This document shows, one piece after another, positions 1-12,820 of a DNA stretch of 64,000 bases. Numbering within the stretch: position 1 is the stretch's first letter; every line of letters starts with the position of its first letter. Location of the stretch: NCBI GenBank assembly GCA_964017045.1, contig OZ024807.1:19575813-19639812 (forward strand), in the 5' to 3' direction. The position numbers and the translations under genes were made by a program. The DNA comes from Omphiscola glabra (lineage: Eukaryota; Mollusca; Gastropoda; Lymnaeidae). The notes below the pieces were generated by a model. The model saw only the letters and a list, made by a program, of their open reading frames with translations, made no database searches and was not told the DNA's origin.

Positions 1-243
1 TAGGGTAAATGTGTATGTTCGAATTTGGGATCAGTTTTGTAAGTAGAGCAGGCATTAGTTCTGGTTGTTGGTGTTCCTTTCACGTGCGGATGAGTAGAAT
101 TTTTATGATTTTAGATATGGTTTAAGTGTAGAGGAGGAATGCACAATATTTTAAGGTAGGAGTTTTGGGTCGTCATTTGCATAATGTTGACAGGTGTAAG
201 ACAGTTAGTTGAATTAAACTTGTATTTCTTAATTTACTTACAG

Positions 244-531
244 AATTGAAATATTTCACGTGGAATTTAACTATAAATGGTCAAAGTGGACTGGCAGAAA
301 GCAACTGTAGCATGGACGTTACTGAAAATCAAATAAATCTGGAATTTGTTTGCCATACAATACAATGTGTGATCAACATATCAGTCAACGAACAAACTCC
401 TAGTCAACACACTGGTCGGGCTAAGATGAGCTTAGAACTCAGAAATGGCAAAGTTGTGAATGTTTCGTTAAAGTATGGTCCTTGCAGTTTAGATCAAAGG
501 TATAGCACAATAAACTGCAGAATCAAATCAG
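244..531 (+). CDS. R1 five-cysteine extracellular module exon
   Basis: This single exon has acceptor TTACTTACAG and donor GTAAGG, both in phase 1. It encodes about 96 residues starting near LTINGQSG. Cysteines follow the pattern seen in the three sibling exons: SNC, EFVC, IQC, GPC, INC. Its 288 nt equal the length of the R2 copy. Several N-x-S/T sites suggest an N-glycosylated extracellular face. I do not recognise a named domain; it is probably a small beta-sandwich. Confidence 0.75.
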
Positions 532-3500
532 GTAAGGGAAACTATTCAAATGCCTTGATTACATTGTTAATTGCCTTATTAACATTTCATTAAAAAAACA
601 AAAGAAAAGATGAATATATAAATTTCTTGTGTTGTAATGAATAGTTAAAAAATGAATACTTTTAAATTATCATCTAAATACTATAAATAAATATAAATTA
701 TTAACAAATTATTAGAGCATGGGTACCCACTTTTTTATCTTCTTTATTTCAAAGGTTTAATACTTACGAAGCGATTTCATTGTAGTGTTTCGTACTTTTA
801 TGTGTTTCAACCAGAGCGGTTTTGAAGTTATTAAAAAAAAATCCTAGACTTTCTATGGCTAGTGTGCATAATAAACAATCCTTCTTCCCACGCACAATAC
901 TCGCTTGGAACCACCTGGGCATAACCGCCGTGAACTTGAAATCTATCAAAAGCTTCAATGCTGCCCTGGCATCTGCTAGGAGATGTTAGGATGGCAGCAT
1001 CGCCCCCCAACCGTTACAATTATGCCAGTAAAGGAATGCAGCAACGTAACCAAACCTAACCAGAACCAGAACATCAATATATTTTATTTATTTCTATCAC
1101 TTTTATCTTTTTTGCAAGTTTATTTACAAAAATATATTGACGTTTGAAAAATAAATTAAAAGTGAAAAGAAATAAACTATAATAATTCTAAACTCCATAA
1201 AAGATTGAGTGATTATGTATAAATTGAAAAATTTAGCACACACACGCATCCACACAAGAACACATACACACACGAGCACCCACACACAAGCACACACACA
1301 AACACCCCCCCCCCCACAGACACAAGCATAAGTGACGTGTTTCAAAAAAATAATTGTAAGCACATATATTGTTTTGGCTTTTCAGAGTCGTATGATTCGG
1401 AACATATTCACACTGACTCGTTAGTTTGGGCACAGGAGAACATTAGCATTGTTATTGTTTGCTTTTTGGCTGGCCTGGTGATTGGTGGTGCAATGTATGT
1501 TTTATTGTTATTGTTTATACTATTTTAGTAACAACAATAGTTTTAAAAATATTATGTTGATGGTTTTTATTCGGATTGTAGTTGTCAATAAGCTATTCAT
1601 TATCATCTTTGTCTGTACAGCTATTGTATTGCTCTGGCCTGCTGTGCCACGTTCTTCAATTGGGATCGGTTCATGCCATTTTGCCTACATGCACTGCCAT
1701 AAATCATTATCTGCATGGTCATCCAGCTCACTACTGGTCGACTGGGATGCCGCATGGCCGTATCTTTTTTTTTCGTGTAGATCACTTTGCTACTCTACAT
1801 TCCAGCATCATCTCAACGTTTCCTGTCCAGAGCAGTCAGGCTTTTTTATCTTGTTCCAGCTATATGGATGAGTCCTCAAACAATTCAAATGTTTGTTCTT
1901 TTGTACTAATTCTATATGCATCATTGTCCAGGACTGTACCGTACATTTTCTTAAGAGTTTCCTCCCTCATATTTTAAGCAGGTTCTCTGCTTTTTGATAA
2001 GGGACCAAATCTCAATTGCGTCAGTTACACCTGGTCTTATGATAGTAGTGTCTATGGCATTATTTGTTCTTCTTGAGGGTTTTTTTTTTTGTCACCTAGT
2101 AAATTTCTAAACTGAAAAAAATAATGGTTTTCTGCTGTTTTTCTTTCTTTCACCTTCGTCATTAGTTCACTCTTTTACGAGATATTTGAAAGTAGCCATT
2201 CTATTTAAGGTGTGGGTGTTATTTTGTTATGTTGTCCCTAGTAGGTGTTTTTTTATGTTGTCCCTAGTAGGTGTTATTTTTATGTTGTCCCTAGTAGGTG
2301 TTATTTTTATGTTGTCCCTAGTAGGTGTTATTTTTATGTTGTCCCTAGTAGGTGTTATTTTTATGTTGTCCCTAGTAGGTGTTATTTTTATGTTGTCCCT
2401 AGTAGGTGTTATTTTTATGTTGTCCCGAGTAGGTGTTATTTTTATGTTGTCCCTAGTAGGTGTTATTTTTATGTTGTCCCGAGTAGGTGTTATTTTTATG
2501 TTGTCCCTAGTAGGTGTTGTTTTGTTATGTTGTCCCTAGTAGGTGTTATTTTTATGTTGTCCCTAGTAGGTGTTATTTTTATGTTGTCCCTAGTAGGTGT
2601 TATTTTTATGTTGTCCCTAGTAGGTGTTATTTTTATGTTGTCCCTAGTAGGTGTTATTTTTATGTTGTCCCTAGTAGGTGTTATTTTTATGTTGTCCCTA
2701 GTAGGTGTTATTTTTATGTTGTCCCTAGTAGGTGTTATTTTTATGTTGTCCCTAGTAGGTGTTATTTTTATGTTGTCCCTAGTAGGTGTTATTTTTATGT
2801 TGTCCCGAGTAGGTGTTGTTTTGTTATGTTGTCCCTAGTAGGTGTTATTTTTATGTTGTCCCTAGTAGGTGTTATTTTTATGTTGTCCCTAGTAGGTGTT
2901 ATTTTTATGTTGTCCCTAGTAGGTGTTATTTTGTTATGTTGTCCCTAGTAGGTGTTATTTTTTTATTTCTATATAATTTTCCTTCGGCTCATTAAACTCA
3001 AGACAAGCTTTAACTCTGGCATCTTACATTTTCTTGATTGGTCTATTTATTTATATTCCGTTTCTGTCCCGTAGAGATATTTTGTCCTCATATGCCAGGT
3101 GTTGTAATGGTTGGTTATGTACAGTTCCCGATTCGTGTGGTTCTGTAATGCTTCTCTGGAAGTAGTTTGAGCTAAAAAGAAATACTGAGCAGGATACATA
3201 AATTGTGCGTCCTCATTTCTGAGGCCCTGATTATTTGAGAACTTCCTCGAGCACCCTCCCTTTACTTTGAATACACTTTTTGAGTTAGCCATCGTTATAT
3301 GTATAAGCCGGGGAAGTTTGTTACGGACTTCAAATTCGTGTAGTGCATCATCCAGATATTTCCTGTCTACGTTATCATACGCTGTTTTGTAGTCCATGTA
3401 GGGTTTGTGTACGATGATTTTTGCATTTTTATCATTACTTTAGAAGTTATATGATAATAAAAATATTAAACGTGATTGATCTATTGTTTCCGAATTCACA

Positions 3501-6500
3501 TTGATAGTCCCCTAGGATATATTCACTTTACCTCTCTAGGTTCCTTGCTATAATTGTAGTGATAATTATGTAAGTTGGGCGATTCCTCTATTAAACTTTG
3601 AAAAATCCCACATAAATCCTTTCTTGTAAATTAGGATTAAGAGACTAGTCCCCATTTATTATGCATTCTTCATCCTTCAAGCTTCTGGATTTGAAGAAGT
3701 GTATTTGCTTTTGCCTTACACTGACGATTAGTTTTATTAGTTCTGAAATAAAATGCCTAATCCTGCGGTTTCATCATTTTTCAAAGGCATGATCAAATCT
3801 TTTGTTTTATTCAGAATTAGCTGGCTTACTGATGGGCCCCGTCCTACTTGTTGTGGATCGTAATCGTCATTGGCTTCTGAATATTAGACATTTAGACATC
3901 TTTTCTGAGTGTTATATCCAATTCTCTTATGTGCTCTTTGTGATCAGTTTTCCATCAGAACTTTCGCACACTTGTGATCCTTAGTTTAAAGCGTTTTTTC
4001 CTCCTCTTTGTCTTTCGATACATTTCACTCACATCTCTGAATTTGTCCAAATTTGATATATCTATTGTTTATAATTATTAAACTGTTCTTGCTTCATTAA
4101 ATATTTGTTATTCTTGTCTACATTTGAATCACCATTAGCCAAGCCTTGTTTCTTTCCTCTTTTAGTTCTATCTATTCTGCGTCATACCATCATGTTCTTT
4201 AAAATGTTAGTTTAAACCCCATTATTTTCTGTTTTGCTCTTTTAACAATTTTCCTATTGTTTATTTATATTGATTTTGCTGGTCGTTTCACTTTGGTTTA
4301 ATTATTTTTGTGTTGAAATCTTCTGTTAAAATGCCTCTGTAATTTGGGGGTCTTAAATTAACTTCTAGTTGTTGTATTATTTTTCTCCTTTATTTTGTTT
4401 AATGTGCATGTTACAAATTTGTTGTTAATATTTATTGCCTGAGAAAAGGTATGCCCTTCTAAAGTTTCTTATAACTTATATGCTGGAAGCATGTCTCCGC
4501 TCCATGATTACTAGATCAATTTGTTTACGGGTAAATCTATATGTTGATATGCATGTCGCTGTGTGTATTTATTTGTGTTGTTGGTTTGAGATGCTGACAG
4601 TCATTCATTTATTCTATTGCGAAGTCTATTAGACTTCTTCCGTTGTCAGTTCTCTCGTCATACTGACTTTCGTTTTTGATATTTTGACTCTAATTGGGTT
4701 CTTTTCTGATGTTCAAGTTGAAATCTCTGAGGACTATTTTGGTAACATCACGCGGTGCCTCATCATTCTTTTTTTCAAGCGTTTTATAAAAGTTTTCCTT
4801 GGTGACCTCAACTGCATCTTCCTTCGAGCAGGTTGCAAAAATTAACGTGATGTTAAACATATTTCCTTTATCCTCATAGAGCTTAGTCTTGCAATCATTT
4901 TTTTTGAGGCCACTGACTGCATTTACTGTTGTTTTTTTTACCTAAAAACCTTGTTCAACTGTAGAGCATTGTATATTCCTTAGTGCTTTTTATAACAGTA
5001 TTTCCATTTTATCTCCTGCGATGCAGCAAGAGTGATACTATATCTTACCAATTCGTTGGTCCAGTGCTCCTGCCCTGTGTCCTCAGAACGTTCCAGGTCG
5101 CCATCCTTAAATCTTTCCTTGTTTAGGCATAGGTTGCCATCCATGAATATCAGTCAGATTTTTCGTTTATGATTTAGCTTTCGTAGCTTTAGTACAATGA
5201 ATAAATTATAATCTAATCGAATAACAAATTAATAATATATTTTTTTTATGTTTCTTTGCCACGTTAGTATTGGGTTGATATATTTCATACGAACCAGACG
5301 GCTCTGCCCAGGGTGGAATAATGAGCAACACACAGTTCACGGAAGAAGGTATCCGATCTTTTGTAAAAAAAAATAAAAATAATTGTAGCTTCTTTATTTA
5401 AAACACCAAACCTTAATGGAACGCAAAGTGTATATGTAACTACTGTAATTTATATTAGTTGTATATGTGCTATAGTAGTGACATTAATAAAATATAAGGC
5501 AAATATAATCCTGTAATGACAGGAATATATTTTTTTCTCTTTCAAATCATTATACTGGTTCATTAATTAATATACTCAATGTTGAAAACAAACAGTGTAA
5601 GTGTTTAGCAAATATTGCTCATGTTTATTCTACATTTTGATATACGATTAGGACATAACGCCCTGCGTGTTTTCATTTGTATGTGCTAGTGATTAGCAGT
5701 GTATTGTTGTTATTCTAAGATTTATTGTTTCCTCGGCTGAGTTCCCTTTGTTTTTCAGATAAGCACTACCCACTTGTTAATCGATTAGTCAAACGGAAGA
5801 CATTATATGCACTGAATAATAGCCCAAATTAAGAAAGTAAACGTCCAAATCTTTCAAAATGATTGAAGAAAATGCATTTGGATAACGATTGAGAACTAGT
5901 TGCTTCAAAAATAAAAAAAAGTTAAAAGTCAGTCAATTAAAGATTTAAAAGAAGACAAAAATAAAAATAAACATAGTCTTAATTTTAATCAATTATATAC
6001 AAAGATAAATATAACTATTTATGTTTGTCTTTATACGACAAAAATATATACAGAAATAGTTGTATATATTCATTTATTTTTTATTATACACAGGGTCGGA
6101 GACGTTGACAGAGTCGTCGGGCACCAAGAGAACAGGTAAATTATTATTTTAAATATTTTCTATATATATTTTTTTTTAAAGTTTTTTTTTTAATAATTAG
6201 ATAATATAAATATAGTTACATCAGACTAGAAAAACAACAATACCCAATCTACATTGAAGGAAGGCATATGTGATATAACTAACGTATTTGTTACAATTTA
6301 ACCTGATATACCGTTATATCTTTAATGATGTTGTTCACATTGTATGCGATTAGCAAGAAATGAAGATGGTATCCTAGTGTATATTAAGGTATTGAAGCTG
6401 TAACAATTATTCTTTAAAAAGAACTGAAACATGATTTTAAGATCTATGATGAAAACAGACTGCTACAACATAGTTTATTGATTCAATTTACATCAGTATA

Positions 6501-7327
6501 CCCTTTTAATTACTGTATAAAAACATTTTAAATAATTGTTCGACACTGAAAACACATGGTGCTTTACAAGGTTAAATGTAGAAGGATTCCCTCGTATTTG
6601 TAACCTCAAATATATAATGTTTACAAAGTCATGTACAATTAGTGACGCATGTTTAACCTAAAACAATAAAATAATGTTATTACTATGTTGTTTTTTAAAT
6701 AATTATTATTTCCGTTGTAAAGGTGCAGGAGAACCAGCATTCCAATTTATTGAATCGAATCATTGAACTTTTAAAATGATTCCTAAAGGTTGATAACATT
6801 TATTTCTTTTCATTCATAAATTTTAAACGTTGAAAAAACGTATTAAATCCTTAGGACTTTGGAGAATCGTCGTATTTAAAAAAAAAAAAAAAAAGAATTG
6901 TTAAACAGATTGAATTTAAATGATTCTTAATTGTATTTTTTTAAAATTATATTTGTATATGTATTGTTTAATAGGCCAGAGGCATTCCCGTTACAAGAAA
7001 TTGGTAAGATGGCCTAATATTACACGAACAAAAGGAAAAGACGTATTCTAAAAGAATCATAAAATATAAGTACACAATAGAAAACATTTGATATGAATAA
7101 GTCATTTTCTGTTAATAAAGTTATAATTAACTTAAATGTGTTTGCTTTTTTATGTAATATTTGGATAGTTTACATTAAATAGACTGGTGGCAAAATTATA
7201 CATATTTCAATTTCGATGATTGCCGTTTAATGCTTTGATATAATGTGATACGATTATTTTGATCACGCAAACAGATGAGTCAGCCAAACATCAAAAAGAT
7301 CAAATGTATCTTGGTAGTTCTGGGTGA
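244..7327 (+). CDS. R1: partial membrane receptor gene (five-Cys ectodomain, TM, short tail)
   Basis: The gene enters from the left, so its signal peptide and membrane-distal domains lie outside the window. Exons placed by splice sites and phase are 244-531 (phase 1 in, 1 out), 1386-1494 (1 in, 2 out), 5268-5348 (2-2), 6094-6135 (2-2), 6975-7003 (2 in, 1 out) and 7275-7327 (stop TGA). The first encodes the five-Cys module shared with R2, R3 and R5. The second gives an acidic stalk and the start of a TM helix (ISIVIVCFLAGLVIGGA), which the next exon completes with IGLIYFIRTRR, giving a basic stop-transfer on the cytoplasmic side. The tail is about 50 residues, has no catalytic or ankyrin domain, and ends MYLGSSG. 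An alternative last exon, 6723-6766, is open in another frame. The first two exons are well supported; the tail exons are small and less certain. Confidence 0.6.
830..1080 (+). mobile_element. Non-LTR retrotransposon 3' fragment in an R1 intron
   Basis: On the plus strand near 855-990 one frame reads FFPRTILAWNHL and then SIKSFNAALASA. This resembles the conserved C-terminal end of LINE reverse transcriptase ORFs, where an FFPRTI-x-WN-x-LP segment is followed by a SF-x-AAL helix. It is short, ends in stops, and is a dead remnant. Confidence 0.5.
1238..1320. repeat. CA-rich microsatellite ending in a C-run
   Basis: An imperfect (CA)n tract with GCA and CCA interruptions is followed by a run of eleven C. 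It lies about 65 bp upstream of the R1 TM exon acceptor. The open frames it creates are low-complexity artefacts. Confidence 0.8.
1600..5160 (-). mobile_element. Degenerate non-LTR retrotransposon (endonuclease, RT, C-terminal remnants)
   Basis: Read on the minus strand, three pieces lie in the correct order. Near 4850-4690 is an AP-endonuclease-like segment (ATCSKEDAVEV, then VLRDFNLNI, where GDFN is usual). At 3400-3050 is a reverse-transcriptase fragment (MDYKTAYDNVDRKYL ... LPRLIHITM ... NQGLRNEDA). Near 2000-1650 is a C-terminal region (MYGTVLDN, LLWTGNVE). Frameshifts, stops and a 27-bp satellite expansion break it. It sits inside an R1 intron in antisense orientation. The clade is not assigned. 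Confidence 0.65.
2222..2960. repeat. 27-bp minisatellite, about 27 copies
   Basis: Direct repeats of a 27-bp unit begin ATGTTGTCCCTAGTAGGTG and end in a T-run. Copies are almost identical; variants are CCCGAG for CCCTAG and a longer TTTTGTT spacer near 2520, 2818 and 2932. Because 27 is divisible by three, all plus frames give long repetitive false ORFs (MLSLVGVIF-type peptides). Confidence 0.95.
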
Positions 7328-9000
7328 AGGGATATGGAACTTTTATAGGAGGCTAAAGAAATATCAGAGGTAATATACATATACGTGTTTTATTGCTGAG
7401 TTTATATTTAAAGAATTATATTTTTTTTTTAAAATTCGATTTTGTTTTAACAATTACTAAGTATTTTTGTATGTGGTCAATACATATTATTATATATTTA
7501 TTATTTGAGTTAGTCACACATTTATGCAACCTCTGTGTGTTTTATTTGTTTAATTTAGGAAATCCATTAGAATATTTATATTTTTGACCGACATATTCTT
7601 CTAAATTTAGATCAGTCTTTATTGAAGACTCTGCTGCTGTACAGGGAAATTTCTTAACACACAGCACTTGTTGAAAGGATTGCTAGACAGGAGAAGACGC
7701 TGTTTTAGCCACATTGGGCCACAACTAAAAAATTAACTGATAACTTCAACATTATGGACGTAGCGACAAAGTGGCAGGTTGATTTAAAGAATAATGTATG
7801 GGAAACTCCGTCCAAGTAACTTAATAGTGGAACATGATATGTTTAGGCTTAAAAATTGAACATAACAATTAAATGGACATTTCTGTTAAACGCCTTCTTA
7901 GCCAGACTATACAAAACAAGAAATAAAAAGGTATACCTTTTTCTGGGTTCATCAAGGATTTGGTTATTTCGGTAATTTAAAATTCATGAGTCATCAGTGG
8001 CACCACATTCCCAGTAATACTCTCTCCTGCTTTATTATCCTTTCCATTTGGAGTAGTCCGTGCATTTTCGTCCCAACTCGATGATCCCAAGCTGATTTAA
8101 TGGAGTCTGCACATAACTAATATATCTCAGTCTTGGTTGACAGTTGGACCGTCTGCTTCTTTGATTCTGTCCACAAACCACTTTAGAACAATTTATATAT
8201 TTCTTGATTTGTATGCATTCTCCAGCTTTATTATTCTGTACATTGTACACGAGCGGCTATTTCTTTGAGGTTTTTCCTCTCCTAGGTATTCAAAAGGTTG
8301 TCGGCTTTTTTGGTCAGGGACTATGTCTCACTTGAACACATAACTAATGGATTTTTATTAGTGATATGTATATGTGTATATATTATTTTGCTTGATAAAG
8401 CTTTGTACTCACTATTAACATTTTTGACGAGTGAATGAACGTTTGCATTCTTCGATCATTTTTTTCACATCCACCATTCTTTAGAAAAGTTCATTTATGG
8501 CAGCTCTATTTATTTCAATGCACACTATCACAAAATATGCTGTTTTATATGTTGGACGTTTCCTTTGTATGTCCGTTACGTTACCCCGCCATGAAGCAGC
8601 ACATGCATAGATAAACTTAATAATGTTGGGGTCCTTTTTTTCCACAAATTTGGGATATTCATTAACATATTTTTTAGATGAATATGTATAGCTATTAACT
8701 TTCCTTTTTGTACCATTTGTTAACTTAAAACTGTGTTCTTAGGAAAATAATGAAATGGCTAATAGAAATCTACAGTTTTTTTGCTATAATATTTTGTTTA
8801 AAAGTCTTTTATTTTTCTACTAGAATGGCATTTATTATTTCATGCATTACAATGCATTACAATCATATTTAATATTTTTAAAAAAAAATGTCTTTACACT
8901 ATGTAATTAAAAAAAAAATGAATATATGAAAATTAAGTTTTATTATAAAAATATAGAAGTAGCATTAAAAAAATGGATTGTTAATGAAAATAACAGCATT
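7328..9000. other. Non-coding stretch with possible LINE debris
   Basis: This is AT-rich sequence after the R1 tail. Around 8000-8350 the minus strand has a GC-normal patch with a WSLTKKADNL-like stretch resembling the LINE C-terminal region seen at 1.6-2.0 kb, so a second small LINE fragment is possible. I see nothing else to name. Confidence 0.35.
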
Positions 9001-9010
9001 ATTATGTAAT

Positions 9011-9229
9011 TTAACATTCGTATACACATATCCACATCTGTCGAGAAGGCGCCACAAGGGCAGTGCTGATCTGCAGCATGGTGTTACTGCGGCGATCCAC
9101 AACCGGCAGGGTCTCATTTTGCCATGATGCCGTGGTGCCTGCAATTCTAGGCTTGCAATACATGTCTATATTCATTCCGACAGTAACATTTGTGAAACCC
9201 TGTTGACTGGTATGTAGCACTCTGGACAT
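9011..9229 (-). pseudogene. Orphan Ig-like exon or fragment
   Basis: The minus frame has the spacing of an Ig fold: VTVGMNIDMYC (B strand), TASWQNETL (C strand with Trp), LQISTALVAPS (E strand) and MWICVYEC (F strand), ending in TAA. GC content is higher than in its surroundings. An acceptor (TCCAG) is possible at about 9225, but no clear donor follows, and no signal or TM exon can be linked to it. It may be a decayed member of the R4 type or a chance match. Confidence 0.3.
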
Positions 9230-9792
9230 TTTTCGGTAGAATAATACTTAGGCTTTGTTAAATAAATATTTCATTGGGTTATGGTCAAGCTCTTGCTTTA
9301 GGCTCAGTGATATAAAATGGCTAAAAACGTATATAATATCTCCCAAAAAGAAAACGGATCATGTAGTCCTATAGTTGGTACAGAATTCTATCCTAGACAG
9401 AGGTCACCCTTCATAGTCACTAGAAATCATTTTTGCCTGTTTCAATAATACGTGCGTTTTACTGTTTATTTATAATTAACCAATAATTGTTATATACATT
9501 CACAAGAACAAACTCATTGTATAAAGCAAAATGTTTTTTTTTTGTGCATACAATTATTAGAACACTGACTAATTTCAATATTTTTAATGTTGAATAGCTG
9601 TTTGCTGACGTTTACATAATGGTAAGATACATCTTTTTTATGTTTACCATTAATTTGGAATTTGTGGTTTGTACACTGTGATGGACATCTAACAATTTTA
9701 CACTTTGTCAACAAAAAAAGCAATCTAATAATTTGATTAATTTTTTCAAGTTTTTTCAATAAGAAATTACATTTTTCACCAATAAACATCAA

Positions 9793-10968
9793 TCACAAAA
9801 TTTTAATTTTTGTTACGAAAATTTCAGTTTCTTTCTTTTTTTATGTTCCTTTTTTTCCCCATTATTTTCTTTCAAAAGTTTTTTTTTTTAAATACTTGTT
9901 TTCATATTTTGTTACGAAACTATTCTCAAAAAAGTACCTAAAGTATTATATTAATCATGAAATATACTATTTGAAGATACTTAGAGCTCAATCCTAATTT
10001 CTCATACTTCTGGTTAAATGTATTTTATAAATAATTCAATTGCGTTTAGGGCACTAGATTCAGAGTGGTTTAGAACTGAACTACTCCTTCCTCAATAAAA
10101 AAGCTTATCTTGCTCTTGCGCCTTCCCACATTTTTTTTTTTAAATAAAATATTTCTCTTTTTATTTTATTTAAGTAAATACCTGTAAGAGATTCGAAATG
10201 TATGGTCACTCAAAATGAAAACGTCCATGCTTAATTGTATTAGTGCATTAAACACATCTCTGGCTCATACAACTATAGGTATTACTCTCTGATTAGAAGA
10301 CACCTTGGACTGACTGTTTTAAAGGTATGTTCCTTCTAACTCTCTGGGGAAATTTACATTACAAAATATCGCTGTAAAAAAAGTATTATAAAAGTATCTT
10401 CGATAAATACAATTCGGTTTTAATTTGAGCCATACGTACTTGAGGTATTGAATTATGTGATCTTTATTTCTTCTAAAGCTTCACCCTTTGCATACATTTG
10501 ACATATATCCAAGCACTATGTACGCTTAATCAGTTGTTCCTCAGACCACAGCTCTTTATTGGCTACGATATCATAATTGTGTATGCATTTTCAACAATTA
10601 TATCAATATTATTACGAACACATTCATTTATATGTTATTAAATAAAGTTTAGAATATCGCTATAATCGAAAGTCCCTCGCGGTAATGGGAACAAATGCAC
10701 ATCTTACGCGAGTGTCATTAAGTCATTTCTTGTACATAATTATCTTGTTAATTTATTTTCTTTAAAGGGTGTGGTGTTTAATGGATAAAAATAAAATATA
10801 TAAATATATTGTTAAGTAAATGGGGTCTATGCAAAAATTGTCAGGGATTAAATAGCTTATACAAAATAATCTGTACTGGGTTTCCAATCTTTTTAAGTTG
10901 TTGTGAACTCTAGTATATCATGGCTCCCCATATATTTTTAGTGATACACAATTTGCAAAAATCAAAGG
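9793..10968. other. AT-rich non-coding sequence
   Basis: I see only T- and A-runs and no splice-supported exon, RNA gene or repeat with clear ends. Confidence 0.5.
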
Positions 10969-10976
10969 CTGAATTG

Positions 10977-11144
10977 CAGTGACGTCATTTGTGTAGAGGA
11001 GGTGGGGCATTTGATCCCCCTCCCCTTTTTTCAATCAGCAGGTTTTATATAAATTGTATTGTGGCCCGTGCAGTAATAAAATGAATGAGCAAACCAAGTT
11101 TTGGTTTAGCTCTCCCCCTCGAAAAAACTGAAAGGACGCCCCTG
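10977..11144. mobile_element. Short non-autonomous hAT-like element (168 bp)
   Basis: The left end is CAGTGACGTCAT and the right end GGACGCCCCTG, an imperfect terminal inverted repeat. The flanks are 8-bp near-identical duplications, CTGAATTG (10969-10976) and CTGAAATG (11145-11152). CA(G)-starting ends with an 8-bp target duplication fit hAT transposons. There is no coding capacity. Confidence 0.55.
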
Positions 11145-11152
11145 CTGAAATG

Positions 11153-12400
11153 TTTTGAGCAGTGTATTTCAAACGTGTCTTCATTCCTCACGACCTACGA
11201 ATTATTTTGCTAGGTTCCAACCCACCCAAATACTCCCTTGGACATGAGGATTGTTTTACTATGTCTAACACAAAGTAACACGGCATTTAACAATGTTAAA
11301 ATAATTGTAAGTACTGTTACCAACTTAAATGTTCCATTGCAAAGAGAGATGTGCAGCTTGTTACGTAGTAACGTTTTACATAAAGGGAAATGATCATTAG
11401 GAAATGTTTTTAAACTATAAAAATAAAAATCATTTATAAGCATAAGTTTTGTTAAATGATATTGTTATGCTTTTAAACATATTTATATGAAAAACTCGTG
11501 ATCCAAAATTTTTTGGATACTTTATATTGTATCATAAATATATACCGAATACAAATATTATAATCCTTAATAATTTAACTTTATGATATTAAATATTTGC
11601 ATTGTGACCATGTTTTGTTAAGCAATTTATAAATCATTTTTTTTTAAAATGTATTTTTTTTTAAAATGTGTAATATATTACCTACATATCTCAAATATTT
11701 ACTTTTTAAATAATATTTTTATTTTATTTTATTTTTGAGAGTTGTGTGCATTACGTTATTGATATTAATCAATCTTTAAAAAAAAATGAAGTGTACCAGT
11801 AGCATTTTATAACACTTTATGACAAAACTATTTTTTATCAAAAGTATTTATGACTGTTTGCAATTTACATTGTAACGTAATTATTTATAACATATTTCTT
11901 GTATTAATGTGTCTTTTATTGTCAAAAAAGAAATATAGCAATATGCTGTTTTTTTACCGCGTTACTTTCAATATTTATTATTATATGTGGTAATGTATGA
12001 TATGATAAGCAATGCATTGTCCCGAAGAAAACACAATATCTATGTTCATCCTTATGCTAATCAATTTAATGCTAATTAATCATATTTATTGTATATTCAT
12101 ATATGTATGTTATTTTTTTTTTAAATGTAATCAGTGTTCACTTCTCGCACATGAAGATGACAAACGCAACTTTCGACTGGAAAAGCCTTGACTTGAGCTG
12201 CAATTTCTTTTTTAATTCGTCAGCCTCACTCCGTGTACCTCGCTTTTTTAATCCCTTGGGAAGATTTAGTCAAAAAGACTGGAAACAGACAACTAAATGA
12301 CCAGCAGCATTAACTGTGTGCTTTCCTGGGCTTGATATGCGTTTCAAGTTACAGAAATCATCGGTATTTACATTGTGTCAATGTCATACTACCTACGGGT
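11153..12400. other. AT-rich non-coding sequence
   Basis: This stretch is mainly poly-A/T tracts. A minus-strand frame near 11210-11443 contains one hydrophobic segment (VTVLTIILTLLNAVLLCV) without convincing splice sites; I do not call a gene. Confidence 0.4.
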
Positions 12401-12599
12401 CTTTCTTAAATAATTACGCCACATATTTCCCTTAACAGCTCACGTCTTTATTTAACAGCTTCAAAATTTATCCTAACGATCTTTTACACATCCATTCATC
12501 CCAGTATCCAAATTTTCCTGTCTTTTTCCAATATCGTTTTTTAAAACACATTTACGCTTCTGTTTCCTAGCAACAATCGGTCTATTAATCATTAAACCC

Positions 12600-12820
12600 A
12601 CTCCAAATGTCTTCTATTTTCTATTTACACACAACATTTATGGTCCCTTACTTCAAAGCTATCATAGTTTGAGTGTAGATGACTTTCCTCGTTAAACCAC
12701 ACATTCCTATAAAAATCTGGATCCTTGTAATACATTGCAAATGCAATTTGTCCAGAAATGAATCTTCCTTGCTCACATGTTGACTTTTTTTTTTTCAACC
12801 CTTTGCAACTTATATACAAT
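12600..12820 (-). mobile_element. Possible mariner-type transposase fragment
   Basis: The minus frame contains KDPDFYRNVWFNEESHLHSN, resembling the DPDF-x(2)-NVWF-(S/T)DE-x-HFH region around the second catalytic Asp of mariner-related DDE transposases. Here the DE is NE, so it would be dead. Only about 60 residues are intact. Confidence 0.4.

Noticed and set aside
2222..2960. CRISPR array
   Set aside because: Units are contiguous with no unique spacers, and the genome is eukaryotic.
2186..2995. Plus-strand ORFs of MLSLVGVIF/FYVVPSRCY repeats
   Set aside because: They are produced by a 27-bp satellite with no stop in the unit; all frames are open for the same reason.
5276..5348. R1 tail exon in the YEPDGSAQGG frame
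   Set aside because: A TGA lies upstream in this frame and no acceptor follows it at a good consensus; the phase-2 frame continues the TM helix and basic stop-transfer instead.
9514..9792. Cysteine-containing minus ORF as another receptor exon
   Set aside because: Cysteine spacing does not match the receptor modules and splice sites are not convincing.
11210..11443. Minus ORF with one hydrophobic segment as a TM exon
   Set aside because: No phase-compatible acceptor and donor, no adjoining ectodomain exon in the right order, and ATG-less low-complexity context.
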